A stretch of 56,165 nucleotides of DNA, taken from an uncultured Clostridia bacterium (GTDB lineage: Bacteria; Bacillota; Clostridia; Christensenellales; Borkfalkiaceae). Under the pieces are notes generated by a model. The model saw only the letters and a list, made by a program, of their open reading frames with translations, was not told the DNA's origin and searched no databases. A program made the translations under genes and the position numbers. The DNA lies in the NCBI GenBank assembly GCA_947627665.1, contig CANQWX010000010.1, positions 1-56,165 on the forward strand, given 5' to 3'. Below, piece by piece: positions 43,647-53,288 of this stretch; within the stretch, counting starts at the first letter, position 1, and each line of letters starts with the position of its first letter.

Positions 43647-44533
43647 TGGTCCCCTCCGAGCGCGAGGAGCTTCCGGACGAGGTCCTCCGCGGTGAAGTCG
43701 CAATCGACCGTGACGCCCCTCTGCCCGAGCGCGCGCACGAGCTTTGCCGTGAGCGGGATATCCAGCCCGAGGCGCAAGAGTTCCTCCGTGCGGCGGAAAA
43801 GCTCGGCGGGCGGAAGGACATATTGCACCTTGCCCTCCGAAAAGACCGCGACCCGCGTGCAATTTTCGGCGACTTCGTCCATGTCGTGCGAAACGATGAC
43901 GACCGTCTTGCACCAGCTCTCTTTGAGTTTGTGCAAAAGCGCCATCACTTCCCTCTTCCCGAGCGGATCAAGCCCTGCCGCGGGTTCGTCGAGGACAAGG
44001 ATCTCGGGCTTTGTGACGATGACCCCCGCAATGGCGGCCCGCCGCTTCTGTCCCCCCGAAAGTTCGAAGGGGGACATGTCCTTCACCCGCTCGTAATCAA
44101 GCCCGACGACGGAGATCGCGTCCCGCACGGCGCGTTCCACTTCGCCCGCTTCAGGCTTTTTCTCTGCGAAATTTTTATAGCCGAAGGCGACGTCGGAAAA
44201 CACCGTTTCGGCAAAGAGCTGGTTCTCGGGATATTGGAACACCATGCCCACCTGCCGCCTGAGGGCGCGGAAGTCGGTCTTTCTGTCCGTGAGATCGAAC
44301 CCGCCCACCGTGAGCACGGTGCCGTCCTTCTTTTTCCCGCGTTTGAGGGAGGAGGGCGTGCGCAGAAGTCCGTTGAGATGCTGCACGAAGGTGCTCTTCC
44401 CGCTCCCCGTCTGCCCGATGACGCCGAAAAATTCCCCCTCTTCGATGGTGAGGGAAACGTCGTCGAGCGCCTTTGCGGCAAAGGGCGTGCCCGCGTTGTA
44501 GGTATAGCTTAAATGCTCGGCTACGATACGCAT
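43640..44533 (-). CDS. ecfA2: ECF transporter ATPase (second ATPase)
   Basis: 297 residues. Walker A GQTGSGKSTFVQHL near 40, Q-loop FQYPENQLF near 97, signature LSGGQKRRAAIAG near 150, Walker B LVLDEPAAGLDP and switch His in VSHDMD. The EcfA2-type C-terminal domain follows. Its ATG lies 12 bp inside the end of ecfA1, so translation is coupled. Confidence 0.95.
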   Translation of the reverse strand: MRIVAEHLSYTYNAGTPFAAKALDDVSLTIEEGEFFGVIGQTGSGKSTFVQHLNGLLRTPSSLKRGKKKDGTVLTVGGFDLTDRKTDFRALRRQVGMVFQYPENQLFAETVFSDVAFGYKNFAEKKPEAGEVERAVRDAISVVGLDYERVKDMSPFELSGGQKRRAAIAGVIVTKPEILVLDEPAAGLDPLGKREVMALLHKLKESWCKTVVIVSHDMDEVAENCTRVAVFSEGKVQYVLPPAELFRRTEELLRLGLDIPLTAKLVRALGQRGVTVDCDFTAEDLVRKLLALGGDQC

Positions 44534-45345
44534 TTTGCGATCTCCTCCGCGAGCGTATCCACGTCGAGCGCGTCCGCAACGTTCATGCCGCCCGCGCGCA
44601 GACGGTTGGCGATCTCCCCGATGCGCGGCAGGGCAAGTTGATAAGTGAGCAGCTCCTCTCCCCTGCGGAAGATGTTGGCGGGGGCGTCCTCCATGACGAT
44701 CTCGCCGCGGTTCATGACCACCGCGCGGGAACAGAGCAGCGCCTCCTCCATGAAGTGCGTGATGAGCAAAACGGTGATGCCCTCCCGCTCGTTGAGCTGT
44801 TTTACGACTTCGGCGATCTCCCGCCTGCCGCGCGGATCGAGCATGGCGGTGGCCTCGTCGAGGATCATGATCTTGGGTCTTAAGGCGAGCACGCCCGCAA
44901 TGGCGACCCGCTGTTTCTGCCCGCCCGAAAGACGGGAGATGGTGGCGGTGCGGTACTCCTCCATGCCGACGGCGCGGAGCGCGTAGCCGATCCGCTCGCC
45001 GATCTCCTTGCGGGGCAGCCCCACGTTTTCCGCGCCGAAGGCGACGTCGTCCTCCACGATGGAGGCGACCGCCTGCGAATCGGGATTCTGAAAAACGATC
45101 CCGACCTGCTTGCGGATATCGAACAGGTTTTTTTCGCGGAGAACGGTGCCGAACACGGAGATCTCCCCGCCGTCGGGCGTGAGCAAGCCGTTGGCAAGAC
45201 GGGCAAGCGTGCTTTTGCCGCTGCCGTTATGCCCGAGCACGGCGACAAGCTCTCCCTCTGCCACCGAAAAATTCAGATGCTCCATGCGGAAGCCGCCCTC
45301 CCCGTAGGAAAATGCGACGTCCTTGTATTCCAACGCGTTAGCCAT
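44521..45345 (-). CDS. ecfA1: ECF transporter ATPase (first ATPase)
   Basis: 274 residues. Walker A GHNGSGKSTLARL near 38, Q-loop FQNPDSQAVASIVEDDVAFG near 85, signature LSGGQKQRVAIAG near 140, and Walker B MILDEATAMLDP, with Ala-Thr-Ala in the spot typical of EcfA1. First gene of the operon ecfA1-ecfA2-ecfT-truA. A TGCTATAAT -10 lies 20-30 bp upstream, with a weak -35. Confidence 0.95.
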   Translation of the reverse strand: MANALEYKDVAFSYGEGGFRMEHLNFSVAEGELVAVLGHNGSGKSTLARLANGLLTPDGGEISVFGTVLREKNLFDIRKQVGIVFQNPDSQAVASIVEDDVAFGAENVGLPRKEIGERIGYALRAVGMEEYRTATISRLSGGQKQRVAIAGVLALRPKIMILDEATAMLDPRGRREIAEVVKQLNEREGITVLLITHFMEEALLCSRAVVMNRGEIVMEDAPANIFRRGEELLTYQLALPRIGEIANRLRAGGMNVADALDVDTLAEEIAKCVS

Positions 45346-45439
45346 TTCTCGTTATCTTTCTCTATTATAGCATCTTTCCGTCGGAACCACGCGGATTTCT
45401 GTATGAAAACGCCGTGAAATTTCCGATATTTTATCCGTT

Positions 45440-47803
45440 TTATCCGCGGACGATCGCCAGCTCTTTGAGGGCGCGGGTGCAGGCGATGTACTTTTCGTTC
45501 TCCGTCATGTCCTTGTCGCACACCGCCACGCAGGAGAATTCCAGCCCCTTGCTCTCGTAAGGCGTCATCACGTTGATCTTGGTCTTGGAGAGTTTTTCGT
45601 TGGCGGACAGCAGCGTAAAGCCGCGCTTTGCAAAGAGCGGAAGATACTCTTCCCGCGCGATGACGGCTTTCAGCCCCTGCTTGCCGCGGAAAAAGCTGCC
45701 GAGCCTGCGCAGCGAGATCTGACTGACCTCTTCGCCGCGTATCCCGATGGGCGTCATCTTTACGTCGGCGATCCGCGATACATAGTCCACGATCTCGTTG
45801 GTGTTGCGGTAATTGCGCTCAAGCTCATAGACGTTCTCGAAGCCCTCCCAGCTGCCGACGCCCCGCCACGGCGTGATGTTCTGTTTCAGATCGCCGAACA
45901 CGTTGAACGCCGCGTCCGCATGGATCCGCCTGAGGAGGGAATATTCCTCCGCCGAAATATCCTGCCCTTCGTCCACGAAAACAAGCCCGTAGCGGGGGGT
46001 CAGCCTTCTGCCCGCTGCCGTGAGAAGGGCGCAGAGCGCATAGCCGTCGGACGGATAGACGCCCTGCATGCCGTATTTTCTCTTGTATTGTTTGACGGTA
46101 TGGCGATAGAAGAAACGCGCCACGTCCACGGCATTCTCGCACTTCCCCGCGTCCGCGCAGACTTCGGAGAGGCGCAAAATGAGGAAAAATTCGCGGAACA
46201 ATTCCAGACCGTCCTGCATTTCCAGCACGACTTCGCGGATCCGCGCGGCTTCCTTTTTGAGTTCCATCCGCCGCTCGATGCGCTCGGCATAGGTATAGAC
46301 TTCCCGCTCCCCGATCCGTACATGGTAGCGTTTAAGGTCGGCGATCTCCTTATCGACGGTCGTAAGGAACGCCTCCGCGTCCGATGCGGCGCTCTCGAAC
46401 ACCTGCGCGGCGCGGACGGAAATGTCCTTCGCACAGCGGTAAAACTCGGCGAACTGGCGGAAAAAATAATCCGCCGTGCGCGGTTCGCTCCGCAGAACGA
46501 ATTGCAGGAAATCCTCCACCTGCACGAATTCGCTCATCAGCCCGCGAAGCGGCTTGGTGAAATAGAACCCGCCCTCTTTGCGCTCCTTCAGCTCGCCGAG
46601 GACGCTTCTGCGCACACGCACCGAGGCGTTTTTGACCAGACGGTATTTCTCCTGCCGCACGGCGCAGTCCGCGAGCACTTTCTCCGCGACTTCGCGGCAT
46701 TCCCGCCCCGTAAACATGCCGAGGACGTCCGCATACATCTTTGCGATCTCGCTCCCGGCGTCCTGCGTGAAGGCGGGCGAATAGAGATATTCCAGATACT
46801 TCACGGGTTCGCGCGCCTTGCCCATCCGCGCCGACAGGTCGATTCCCTCGTTCATGAGGGCGCGGAAATAATAATTTTTCAACGTAACGGTGCGCACCCG
46901 CTGCAATTCGAGCACCTGCGATAGCTCGTCGATAAAGGCGTTGAAGGAGTCCGACGGGGTGATCACGAGCACGTCTTTGGGGTCGAGCGCCTCGTTGTTG
47001 TACAGAAGATAGCTCAGGCGGTGGAGCAGGATCATCGTCTTGCCGCTTCCCGCACAGCCCTGCAAAACAAAGCTCTCCCGCTCGGGACGGGTGATGATAT
47101 CGAACTGTTTTTCCTGTATGGTGCGGATGATGTCGCGGATGCGGACGTCGTCCTTCCTGTCCTGCAAAATGTTGCGCAGATAGGGATCGAACAGGATCTC
47201 CTCGTCCCTGCCCGCGATCTCCTCGGGGGTCAAGACGTCCCGCACGGAGAGATATTCGTTCTTGAAGCCGAGCACCTTGCCGTTCTTTACGGAGAGCGAG
47301 CGGCGCAGGACCGTGCGGTATTCGTAGTCGTTGATGCGGAAGTTCACGCGGCTCTTCTGGTAATAGCGCACGGCGAGCGGGGCGCGCCAATCCACGATCT
47401 CGAGGTTGACGTCCCCCCTCTTCCCGATATAATAGCTGTTATAGCCCTCTTTGTCGTCCACCACATCCATGCGGGCAAAATAGGTTTCGGTAAAGTAGCA
47501 TTTATAGGCGTTGAGCTTTTTGGTGAGCAATGCGATCTCCGCGTTCAATTCGAGGATGCGGCGGTACTCTTCCGCCGTATAGTCCTCCTTGCTTTTCAGC
47601 GCCCCGATCTCCTGCTTTGCTTCGCGGATGCGGTCGCGGTAACGGGAGAGGTAAAATATTTTGAGCATGACAAGCACAGCGGAGAGCCGGTCCTCTTCGT
47701 AACTTTGCTGCTGTTCGCCGTCGAGAAGAGAGAGGTACCAGCCCTTGTCCGCCTGCTTGTGCGGGTCGAGCTTTCCTCTCGGATCTTGGATTCGCTGTTT
47801 CAT
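45440..47803 (-). CDS. HelD-like superfamily 1 helicase
   Basis: 787 residues. N-terminal coiled-coil arm (about 60-110: RDRIREAKQEIGALK..YTAEEYRRILELNAEIALLTKK), the part that HelD uses to enter RNA polymerase. Walker A GCAGSGKTMILLHRL near 250, then an insertion, and motif II VFVDEGQDIS near 610. Later UvrD motifs include ERNYRNTNEIVDY and VMTPYESKGLEFS, ending in YIACTRALKEL. HelD releases stalled polymerase from DNA and, in some species, gives rifamycin tolerance. Monocistronic. Confidence 0.9.
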   Translation of the reverse strand: MKQRIQDPRGKLDPHKQADKGWYLSLLDGEQQQSYEEDRLSAVLVMLKIFYLSRYRDRIREAKQEIGALKSKEDYTAEEYRRILELNAEIALLTKKLNAYKCYFTETYFARMDVVDDKEGYNSYYIGKRGDVNLEIVDWRAPLAVRYYQKSRVNFRINDYEYRTVLRRSLSVKNGKVLGFKNEYLSVRDVLTPEEIAGRDEEILFDPYLRNILQDRKDDVRIRDIIRTIQEKQFDIITRPERESFVLQGCAGSGKTMILLHRLSYLLYNNEALDPKDVLVITPSDSFNAFIDELSQVLELQRVRTVTLKNYYFRALMNEGIDLSARMGKAREPVKYLEYLYSPAFTQDAGSEIAKMYADVLGMFTGRECREVAEKVLADCAVRQEKYRLVKNASVRVRRSVLGELKERKEGGFYFTKPLRGLMSEFVQVEDFLQFVLRSEPRTADYFFRQFAEFYRCAKDISVRAAQVFESAASDAEAFLTTVDKEIADLKRYHVRIGEREVYTYAERIERRMELKKEAARIREVVLEMQDGLELFREFFLILRLSEVCADAGKCENAVDVARFFYRHTVKQYKRKYGMQGVYPSDGYALCALLTAAGRRLTPRYGLVFVDEGQDISAEEYSLLRRIHADAAFNVFGDLKQNITPWRGVGSWEGFENVYELERNYRNTNEIVDYVSRIADVKMTPIGIRGEEVSQISLRRLGSFFRGKQGLKAVIAREEYLPLFAKRGFTLLSANEKLSKTKINVMTPYESKGLEFSCVAVCDKDMTENEKYIACTRALKELAIVRG

Positions 47804-47900
47804 AGTCCGCCCGGTCCCCTCTCCGCGCTGCGCGGAGTTCTATTGTTTATCATACCATATTCCGTGCGAAAAAGAAAGACTTTGCGGGAAATTTTTGCAA

Positions 47901-47926
47901 GAAAAAAGAGGGTTTTTTTGACCCTC
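47901..47926 (-). terminator. Terminator of the SdpR/SdpI-like operon
   Basis: GAGGGT (47908-47913)/ACCCTC (47921-47926); the minus strand continues with TTTTTTC. Confidence 0.8.
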
Positions 47927-47934
47927 TCCGTGTT

Positions 47935-48609
47935 TTAAGGCGTTTCTTGTTGCGCTTTTGTTCTCTTTCGCAGCAGGCTTGCATACACGACGCTTACGAT
48001 CGCCGCAAGGAGAACGGAAATGCCCGCAAGGATAAGGGGCACATATTGCAGCTCTTTCAGCGCGGGCACTGTGCCGAACACCACCGCGGCTGCCGCGGAA
48101 AGGACGCCCGCCGCAAAGAAGAGATAGCCCCCGAGGCGGTGGGTCTTTCTCCACACTTCTTCGCTCCCGAGCGTTGCGCCCGTGCGGATGCCGAGCACGC
48201 GGTTGGGTTCGATGCGGGGCATGTAGTTCCCGAGCCATGCGATGAGCAAGGAGAGCGGAAGCACGATCACGAGCATGAGCGGGAAGTTCGTCTGTTCGCC
48301 TACCCGTACACCGCTTGAAACGAGCGCGAAAAACGCCCAGCCGATGGTGGCAAAGAGGACGCCGAGCGCGGACAGCAACCCTATCGTGACCGCGCGGTTC
48401 TTCTTCTGCACAAGGGAAGCCCAAAGCCCCGCCGAGATGAGCGCCGAAACGCCCGGGAGGGCGAGATACACCCAAGGAGAGCCGAGTGCGTCCGCCGTCA
48501 TGCTTGCGTTGAAATGGATGGGAACTTCGGCGGGCAGAAAGCACACGCCGATCATAAAGCCGATCAAATTCAGCAGGGATAATACGGTATAGACAGCTGC
48601 TGTTTTCAT
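47935..48609 (-). CDS. SdpI-family membrane protein with DUF1648 domain
   Basis: 224 residues, about six membrane segments. N-terminal DUF1648 mark VPIHFNASMTADALGSP near 28-45. The SdpI mark NRVLGIRTGATLGSEEVWRK lies near 135-155, followed by two further helices. SdpI of Bacillus protects cells against the SdpC killing peptide and signals through SdpR. Here it is paired with an SdpR-like ArsR regulator, but no sdpC-like gene is nearby. It may act as immunity to foreign peptides or in envelope stress; this is inferred. Confidence 0.88.
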   Translation of the reverse strand: MKTAAVYTVLSLLNLIGFMIGVCFLPAEVPIHFNASMTADALGSPWVYLALPGVSALISAGLWASLVQKKNRAVTIGLLSALGVLFATIGWAFFALVSSGVRVGEQTNFPLMLVIVLPLSLLIAWLGNYMPRIEPNRVLGIRTGATLGSEEVWRKTHRLGGYLFFAAGVLSAAAAVVFGTVPALKELQYVPLILAGISVLLAAIVSVVYASLLRKRTKAQQETP

Positions 48610-48616
48610 AGTTCTC

Positions 48617-48874
48617 CTATTTGCGGGCGACGTCCATAAGATAGGCGAGCATATCCTGCAACACGGTGGTGTTGAGGGAATAGATGATCGTCTGCGCGCG
48701 GCGGCAGGTCTTTACGAGCTGCGCCTCCTTCAAAACGGAAAGGTGGTGGGAAACGGTCGCCGCCGTCAGATCGAATTGATCGGAGATCTCCCCCGCGGTG
48801 TGCGGCCTGCTCTTGAGCATCTTCAAAATCTCCCGCCGCGTCTTATCCGTAAGCGCGCTCCACACTTCCCTCAC
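48617..48874 (-). CDS. ArsR-family (SdpR-like) repressor
   Basis: 85 residues. Winged helix: ALTDKTRREILKMLKSRPHTAGEISDQF is the start (in pieces), with recognition helix LTAATVSHHLSVLKEAQLV near 35-53. It lacks the metal-binding CxC of ArsR/SmtB sensors and resembles SdpR, whose activity is relieved by SdpI. Precedes the SdpI-like gene by seven bp; own promoter at 48913-48941. Probably represses its own operon. Confidence 0.88.
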   Translation of the reverse strand: MREVWSALTDKTRREILKMLKSRPHTAGEISDQFDLTAATVSHHLSVLKEAQLVKTCRRAQTIIYSLNTTVLQDMLAYLMDVARK

Positions 48875-48912
48875 CGCTCTTCCTCTCCCGTATTTCGAAG
48901 TTTATCAAAATA

Positions 48913-48941
48913 ATATTACCATATTTATCCATTCCTGTCAA
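48913..48941 (-). promoter_or_regulatory. Promoter of the sdpRI-like operon
   Basis: TTGACA (48941-48936), spacer 17, TAATAT (48918-48913). Confidence 0.7.
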
Positions 48942-48972
48942 GGGTATTTCGACGGTTTTCGAATAAAAGGCG

Positions 48973-48998
48973 AAAAAAAGCGCCCCCGAACGGAGGCG
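48973..48998 (-). terminator. Terminator of the dehydratase/activase operon
   Basis: On the minus strand CGCCTCC pairs with GGGGGCG and is followed by CTTTTTTT. Confidence 0.75.
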
Positions 48999-49006
48999 AA
49001 GATGTT

Positions 49007-50287
49007 TTACTTTTCCCGCGCGGTGGCGAGCATCAGTTTGATGCGGTTTTCCTGGTTCACCTTGGTGGCGGAGGGATCGTAATCCACGGGGACGATGTTG
49101 GCGTCTGGGAAGAGCGCTTTGACCGCCCGCGAAGCGCCCTTGCCCGCGATGTGGTTGGGCAGACAGCCGAAGGGCTGTGTGCAGACGATGTTGACCGTGC
49201 CCGTTTCGCAGAGCGCCGCCATCTCGGCGGGAATGAGCCAGCCCTCCCCCATCTTGACGCCTTGGTTGATGACGCGGTCGGCGTACGCCCTCAAGTGCTC
49301 GAAGTCGTGCTGCGGCTCGTAGCGGCTCCGCCGCGTCCACCCGATGAGCTGTTTCTGCTTTTTGTATGCCCAACGGTAGGCGATGCGGTAGAGGAAGGTC
49401 GTCTTGCTCTTTTTGCCGTAAAATTTTGCGTCGTTGAGGTTGTTGATCACGCAATAGAGCACGAAATCCATGAGCGCGGGGACGACGGGTTCGCAGCCCT
49501 CCCCGAGAAGGAATTCCTCGAGATGGGAATTGCCGAGCGGAGAATATTTGACGTAGATCTCCCCCACGATGCCCACTTTGATCTTTTTCTCCCGTTTGAC
49601 GGGGACGGCGGAGAAAGCGGCGATGATCTCGTTGACGTTCTTCTTGTATTTGCGGTAGCCGCCCTCCGAGAAGCGCTTTTTCAGCGTCTGCATGCACGCG
49701 GCGCGCACCCTTTGGCAGTCGCCCGCGTTTTGCTCGTAGGGAGCGGTCTGGTTGTAGAGGCTCATGATGAGATCGCTGTAAAGGGTGGCGTAGGCAAATT
49801 CCAGAATGATGCTCAAAGACATCTCGAACCCGCTCCCCTTTTCCAGTCCCGAAAAGTTGAAGGAGAGCACGGGGATCGTCGGAAATTCCGCTTTGAGCGC
49901 CTTGCGGATGAGGGGGAGATAGTTGCTCGCGCGGCATCCGCCGCCCGTCTGCGTGATCATCACCGCCGTCTTTCCGAGGTCGTATTTCCCGCTCTTCAAG
50001 GCATTGAGGAATTGCCCGATCACGCAGAGCGCGGGATAACAGGCATCGTTGTGGACATGTTTCAGCCCTTCGTCGATGACCGCCCGCCCCTCGTTGTGAA
50101 GCACCTCCACGCGGTAACCGTGGCGGTGCAGGATATGCTCGAACAACCCGAAGTGCCAAGGGAGCATGTCGGGCACCAGTATGGTGTGCGTTGCCTTCAT
50201 GTCGTGTGTAAACACGGGATAGCTGTCCGAAAAGTCGAGCACGCCGCCGTTCCCGCTCGCGGCGCCCGCCTTTTTTCCGTTCTTCAT
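49007..50287 (-). CDS. 2-hydroxyacyl-CoA dehydratase-like protein (C-terminal half of a CoA-activase family)
   Basis: 426 residues. Segments VLHNEGRAVIDEGLKHVHNDACYPA and MITQTGGGCRASNYLP (written in parts) match the HgdB-like domain, with Cys positions (DACYP near 81, GGGCRAS near 118) that would hold an iron-sulfur cluster. In many Clostridia this domain is fused behind the BadF/DUF2229 protein as one protein of about 1400 residues. Here its ATG overlaps the stop of the 979-residue gene (ATGA), so the pair is a split form. Its substrate is not known; the fused homologues are usually annotated only as activase-like. Confidence 0.8.
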   Translation of the reverse strand: MKNGKKAGAASGNGGVLDFSDSYPVFTHDMKATHTILVPDMLPWHFGLFEHILHRHGYRVEVLHNEGRAVIDEGLKHVHNDACYPALCVIGQFLNALKSGKYDLGKTAVMITQTGGGCRASNYLPLIRKALKAEFPTIPVLSFNFSGLEKGSGFEMSLSIILEFAYATLYSDLIMSLYNQTAPYEQNAGDCQRVRAACMQTLKKRFSEGGYRKYKKNVNEIIAAFSAVPVKREKKIKVGIVGEIYVKYSPLGNSHLEEFLLGEGCEPVVPALMDFVLYCVINNLNDAKFYGKKSKTTFLYRIAYRWAYKKQKQLIGWTRRSRYEPQHDFEHLRAYADRVINQGVKMGEGWLIPAEMAALCETGTVNIVCTQPFGCLPNHIAGKGASRAVKALFPDANIVPVDYDPSATKVNQENRIKLMLATAREK

Positions 50288-53223
50288 GCGTTTCTCCCCC
50301 TGTTCTGTTCCTCGATCGCGGCAAGCAGCGAGCGCAGGCGGATCTTCACCACGCCCAAATTGTTGATCTCGTCGATCTTGATCTGCGTATACAGTTTTCC
50401 GCGGCTCTCGAGAATGTGGCGGACTTCGTCCGTAGTAATGGCGTCGATGCCGCAGCCAAAGGAAACGAGCTGCACCAGATCGACGTTTTTATGCCGCGTC
50501 GCGTATTCCGCCGCGCGGTAAAGGCGGGCATGGTAGGTCCATTGGTTGAGAATGTTGACCTTCACCTCCCCTCCCTGCTCAAAAACGGCGTCCTCGGAGA
50601 GAACGGCGATCCCCAATGAGGTGAGGAGCTTGTTGATGCCGTGGTTGATCTCGGGATCGGCATGGTAGGGCCTGCCCGCAAGGATGATGACGTGCTTGTC
50701 CTGCCGTTCCGCCTCCGAAAGGATCTGTCTGCCCTTTTCCACGATGTCCGCATGGAAGCGCTCCATGCGCGCAACGCCCGCACGGAACGCCTTTCTGACG
50801 AGCGCGGAGGAGAGCTTATAGCGGGAGAACGCCCTTTCAATCGCCCGCACCGCCGTCTTTTCGTCGTTCGGGTCGAGATAGGGCATGATGAAATTGTGCT
50901 CGTTCAGGCGCTCGTTGTTCGCCTTCAGGAGTTCGGGATAATACGCCACCACGGGGCAGTTGTAGTGGTTCGCCGAATCGTGTTCGTCGAAGTTGTAGCT
51001 CTCGCAGGGATAGAAGATAAAGTCCGCTCCCCCGTCGAGCAAGCTCTCGATGTGCCCGTGCATGAGCTTGGCGGGATAGCATGCGGTGTCGCTTGCCACG
51101 GTGTGCTGGCCCTTGAAATAAAGACGGCGGGAGCTTTTCTCCGAGAGAAGCACTTTAAAGCCGCAGCGCTCGAAGAATTCCACCCAGAGCGGCAGCTGCT
51201 CGTACATGACGAGTTGCAGCGGAAGCCCCACCGTGCCGCGCGTCCCCGCGGCGTTTCCGTCGGGAAGGGCGAGCAGGCTCTCGTATTTATAGGAATAGAT
51301 ATCGAGGATGTCCGTGGGCGCCTTCCGTCCCGCGCCCTTCTCGCACTTGTTGCCCGAAATGAATTTTCTGCCGTCCGAAAAAGTGAGGACGTTGACGTTG
51401 CAGTGGGAAGTACACCCCTTGCAGACGACCGCCCGCGAGGAATAGGAAAAATGCGCGAGTTCCGCCTCCGTGACGATCCCCGAGGTGAGCACGTCGTCGC
51501 CCGTGTTTTCAAGCGCATAGAGCGCCGCGCCGAACGCCCCCATCAGCCCTGCGATGGCGGGGCGGACGACCTCCTTGCCCGTTTCCTTTTCGAAGGAGCG
51601 AAGAACGGCGTCGTTCAAAAAGGTCCCGCCCTGCACCACGATGTGCTCGCCAAGCTCCTCGGGCGTGCGGGCGCGGATGACCTTGTAGATGGCGTTTTTG
51701 ACGATGGACGAGGATAGCCCCGCGGAGATGTCCTCGATGCTCGCCCCCTCCTTTTGCGCCTGCTTCACGGAGCTGTTCATAAACACCGTGCAGCGGGAAC
51801 CGAGTTCGACGGGATGCCGCGCAAACAGCCCCAGCCGCGAGAAAGGCTCGATCTCCATTCCCATCGCCTTTGCAAACGTCTGGATAAAAGAGCCGCAGCC
51901 CGAAGAGCACGCCTCGTTGAGCATGATGGAATCGATCGCGCGGTTCTTCACCTTGAAGCACTTGATGTCCTGCCCGCCGATATCGATGATGAAATCGACG
52001 TCGGGATTGAAATAGAGCGCCGCCTTGAAGTGCGCCATCGTTTCCACCACGCCGAAGTCGATCTTGAGCGCCGCGCGCATCATGTCCTCGCCGTAGCCCG
52101 TCACGCAGGCGCCGCGGATGTTGATGCGGTCGCCCGTGAGCGAATAGATCTCCCGCAGCCGCTGCGCAACGATCTCGAGCGGCTGGCCGTTGTTGGATTG
52201 ATAGTGGGAATATAAAATTTTACAATCGGGAGTAATGAGCAGGAGTTTGGTCGTGGTAGAGCCGGAGTCGATCCCGAGATAGGCGTCCCCCTCATAGCGG
52301 TAGATGTTCTCAAAAGAGAGATCGCTGCGGCTGTGGCGCGCGACAAATTCGTCGTATTCCTTCTGCGAGGCAAACAGCGGCTCGCCGACGGGCATCTCCT
52401 CGCCGTCCTTGATCCCGCGGATGCGCGCGATGACCCCGTCGAGGTCCTCCTCTCCCTCGTTTTCCGCATACATGGCGGCGCCGAGCGACATGAACTTGGG
52501 ACCGTTTTCGGGGAACACGGCATGCTCGCCGTCCAGCTGCAACGTATCGCAGAAGGCCTTCCTCAGCCCCTTGAGATAATAGAGCGGGCCGCCGAGGAAG
52601 AGAACCTTGCCCTTGATCCTGCGCCCCTGCGCCAGTCCCGAAACGGTTTGGTCGACGACCGCATGGAAAATGGAAGCGGCGATGTCGCTCTTTTTCGCAC
52701 CTTGGTTGAGGAGAGGCTGGATGTCCGACTTCGCAAAGACGCCGCAGCGGGACGCGATGGGATAGACGCGCTCTGCCTGCAAAGACAGCGCGTCCATTTC
52801 ATCCACCGATACGTCGAGAAGGGTCGCCATCTGGTCGATGAACGCCCCCGTGCCGCCCGCGCAGCTACCGTTCATGCGCTGCTCAGCACCGCCCGTGAGG
52901 AAGATGATCTTGGCGTCCTCGCCGCCCAATTCCACCGCGGCGTCCGCGTCGGGATAGTATTTACGGATCGCAAAATAGGCCGCCTGCACTTCCTGCACAA
53001 AGCCGAGCCTGCCGCGTTGGGCAAGTCCCAGCCCCGCCGAACCCGTGATACAGACCTTAAAACATACGGAAAAGGGGCGAACCTTTTCCAGCTCTCCCAA
53101 GACGCATTCCTTCACGCGCGAAAAGTGCCGTTCGTAAGAGGAATACAGCACTTCGCCCTTCTCATCGATGACGCTGACCTTTACCGTGGTAGAGCCGACG
53201 TCAATTCCGAGTAATTTCGCCAT
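50284..53223 (-). CDS. BadF/BadG-type acyl-CoA dehydratase activase with two ATPase domains and DUF2229
   Basis: 979 residues. Two actin-fold ATPase domains: the first starts LGIDVGSTTVKVSV (residue 4) with cluster-binding NGSCAGGTGAFID near 117; the second starts LGIDSGSTTTKLLLI near 316 with NEACSSGCGSFIQ near 435. A DUF2229 domain runs from about 665 (GLPLQLVMYEQLPLW) to the end. Activases of this type hydrolyse ATP to push an electron into a 2-hydroxyacyl-CoA dehydratase. With the 426-residue neighbour it forms an ATGA-coupled pair equal to one large fused protein. Promoter at 53251-53279. Confidence 0.9.
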   Translation of the reverse strand: MAKLLGIDVGSTTVKVSVIDEKGEVLYSSYERHFSRVKECVLGELEKVRPFSVCFKVCITGSAGLGLAQRGRLGFVQEVQAAYFAIRKYYPDADAAVELGGEDAKIIFLTGGAEQRMNGSCAGGTGAFIDQMATLLDVSVDEMDALSLQAERVYPIASRCGVFAKSDIQPLLNQGAKKSDIAASIFHAVVDQTVSGLAQGRRIKGKVLFLGGPLYYLKGLRKAFCDTLQLDGEHAVFPENGPKFMSLGAAMYAENEGEEDLDGVIARIRGIKDGEEMPVGEPLFASQKEYDEFVARHSRSDLSFENIYRYEGDAYLGIDSGSTTTKLLLITPDCKILYSHYQSNNGQPLEIVAQRLREIYSLTGDRINIRGACVTGYGEDMMRAALKIDFGVVETMAHFKAALYFNPDVDFIIDIGGQDIKCFKVKNRAIDSIMLNEACSSGCGSFIQTFAKAMGMEIEPFSRLGLFARHPVELGSRCTVFMNSSVKQAQKEGASIEDISAGLSSSIVKNAIYKVIRARTPEELGEHIVVQGGTFLNDAVLRSFEKETGKEVVRPAIAGLMGAFGAALYALENTGDDVLTSGIVTEAELAHFSYSSRAVVCKGCTSHCNVNVLTFSDGRKFISGNKCEKGAGRKAPTDILDIYSYKYESLLALPDGNAAGTRGTVGLPLQLVMYEQLPLWVEFFERCGFKVLLSEKSSRRLYFKGQHTVASDTACYPAKLMHGHIESLLDGGADFIFYPCESYNFDEHDSANHYNCPVVAYYPELLKANNERLNEHNFIMPYLDPNDEKTAVRAIERAFSRYKLSSALVRKAFRAGVARMERFHADIVEKGRQILSEAERQDKHVIILAGRPYHADPEINHGINKLLTSLGIAVLSEDAVFEQGGEVKVNILNQWTYHARLYRAAEYATRHKNVDLVQLVSFGCGIDAITTDEVRHILESRGKLYTQIKIDEINNLGVVKIRLRSLLAAIEEQNRGRNA

Positions 53224-53250
53224 TATATTCCCGTTTGCGTGTTTTTTTGT

Positions 53251-53279
53251 ATTATATCATAAAGAACGGGAATTGACAA
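53251..53279 (-). promoter_or_regulatory. Promoter of the activase operon
   Basis: TTGTCA (53279-53274), spacer 17, TATAAT (53256-53251). It lies between the spoIIID stop codon and the activase start. Confidence 0.7.
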
Positions 53280-53288
53280 GCCATTTTT

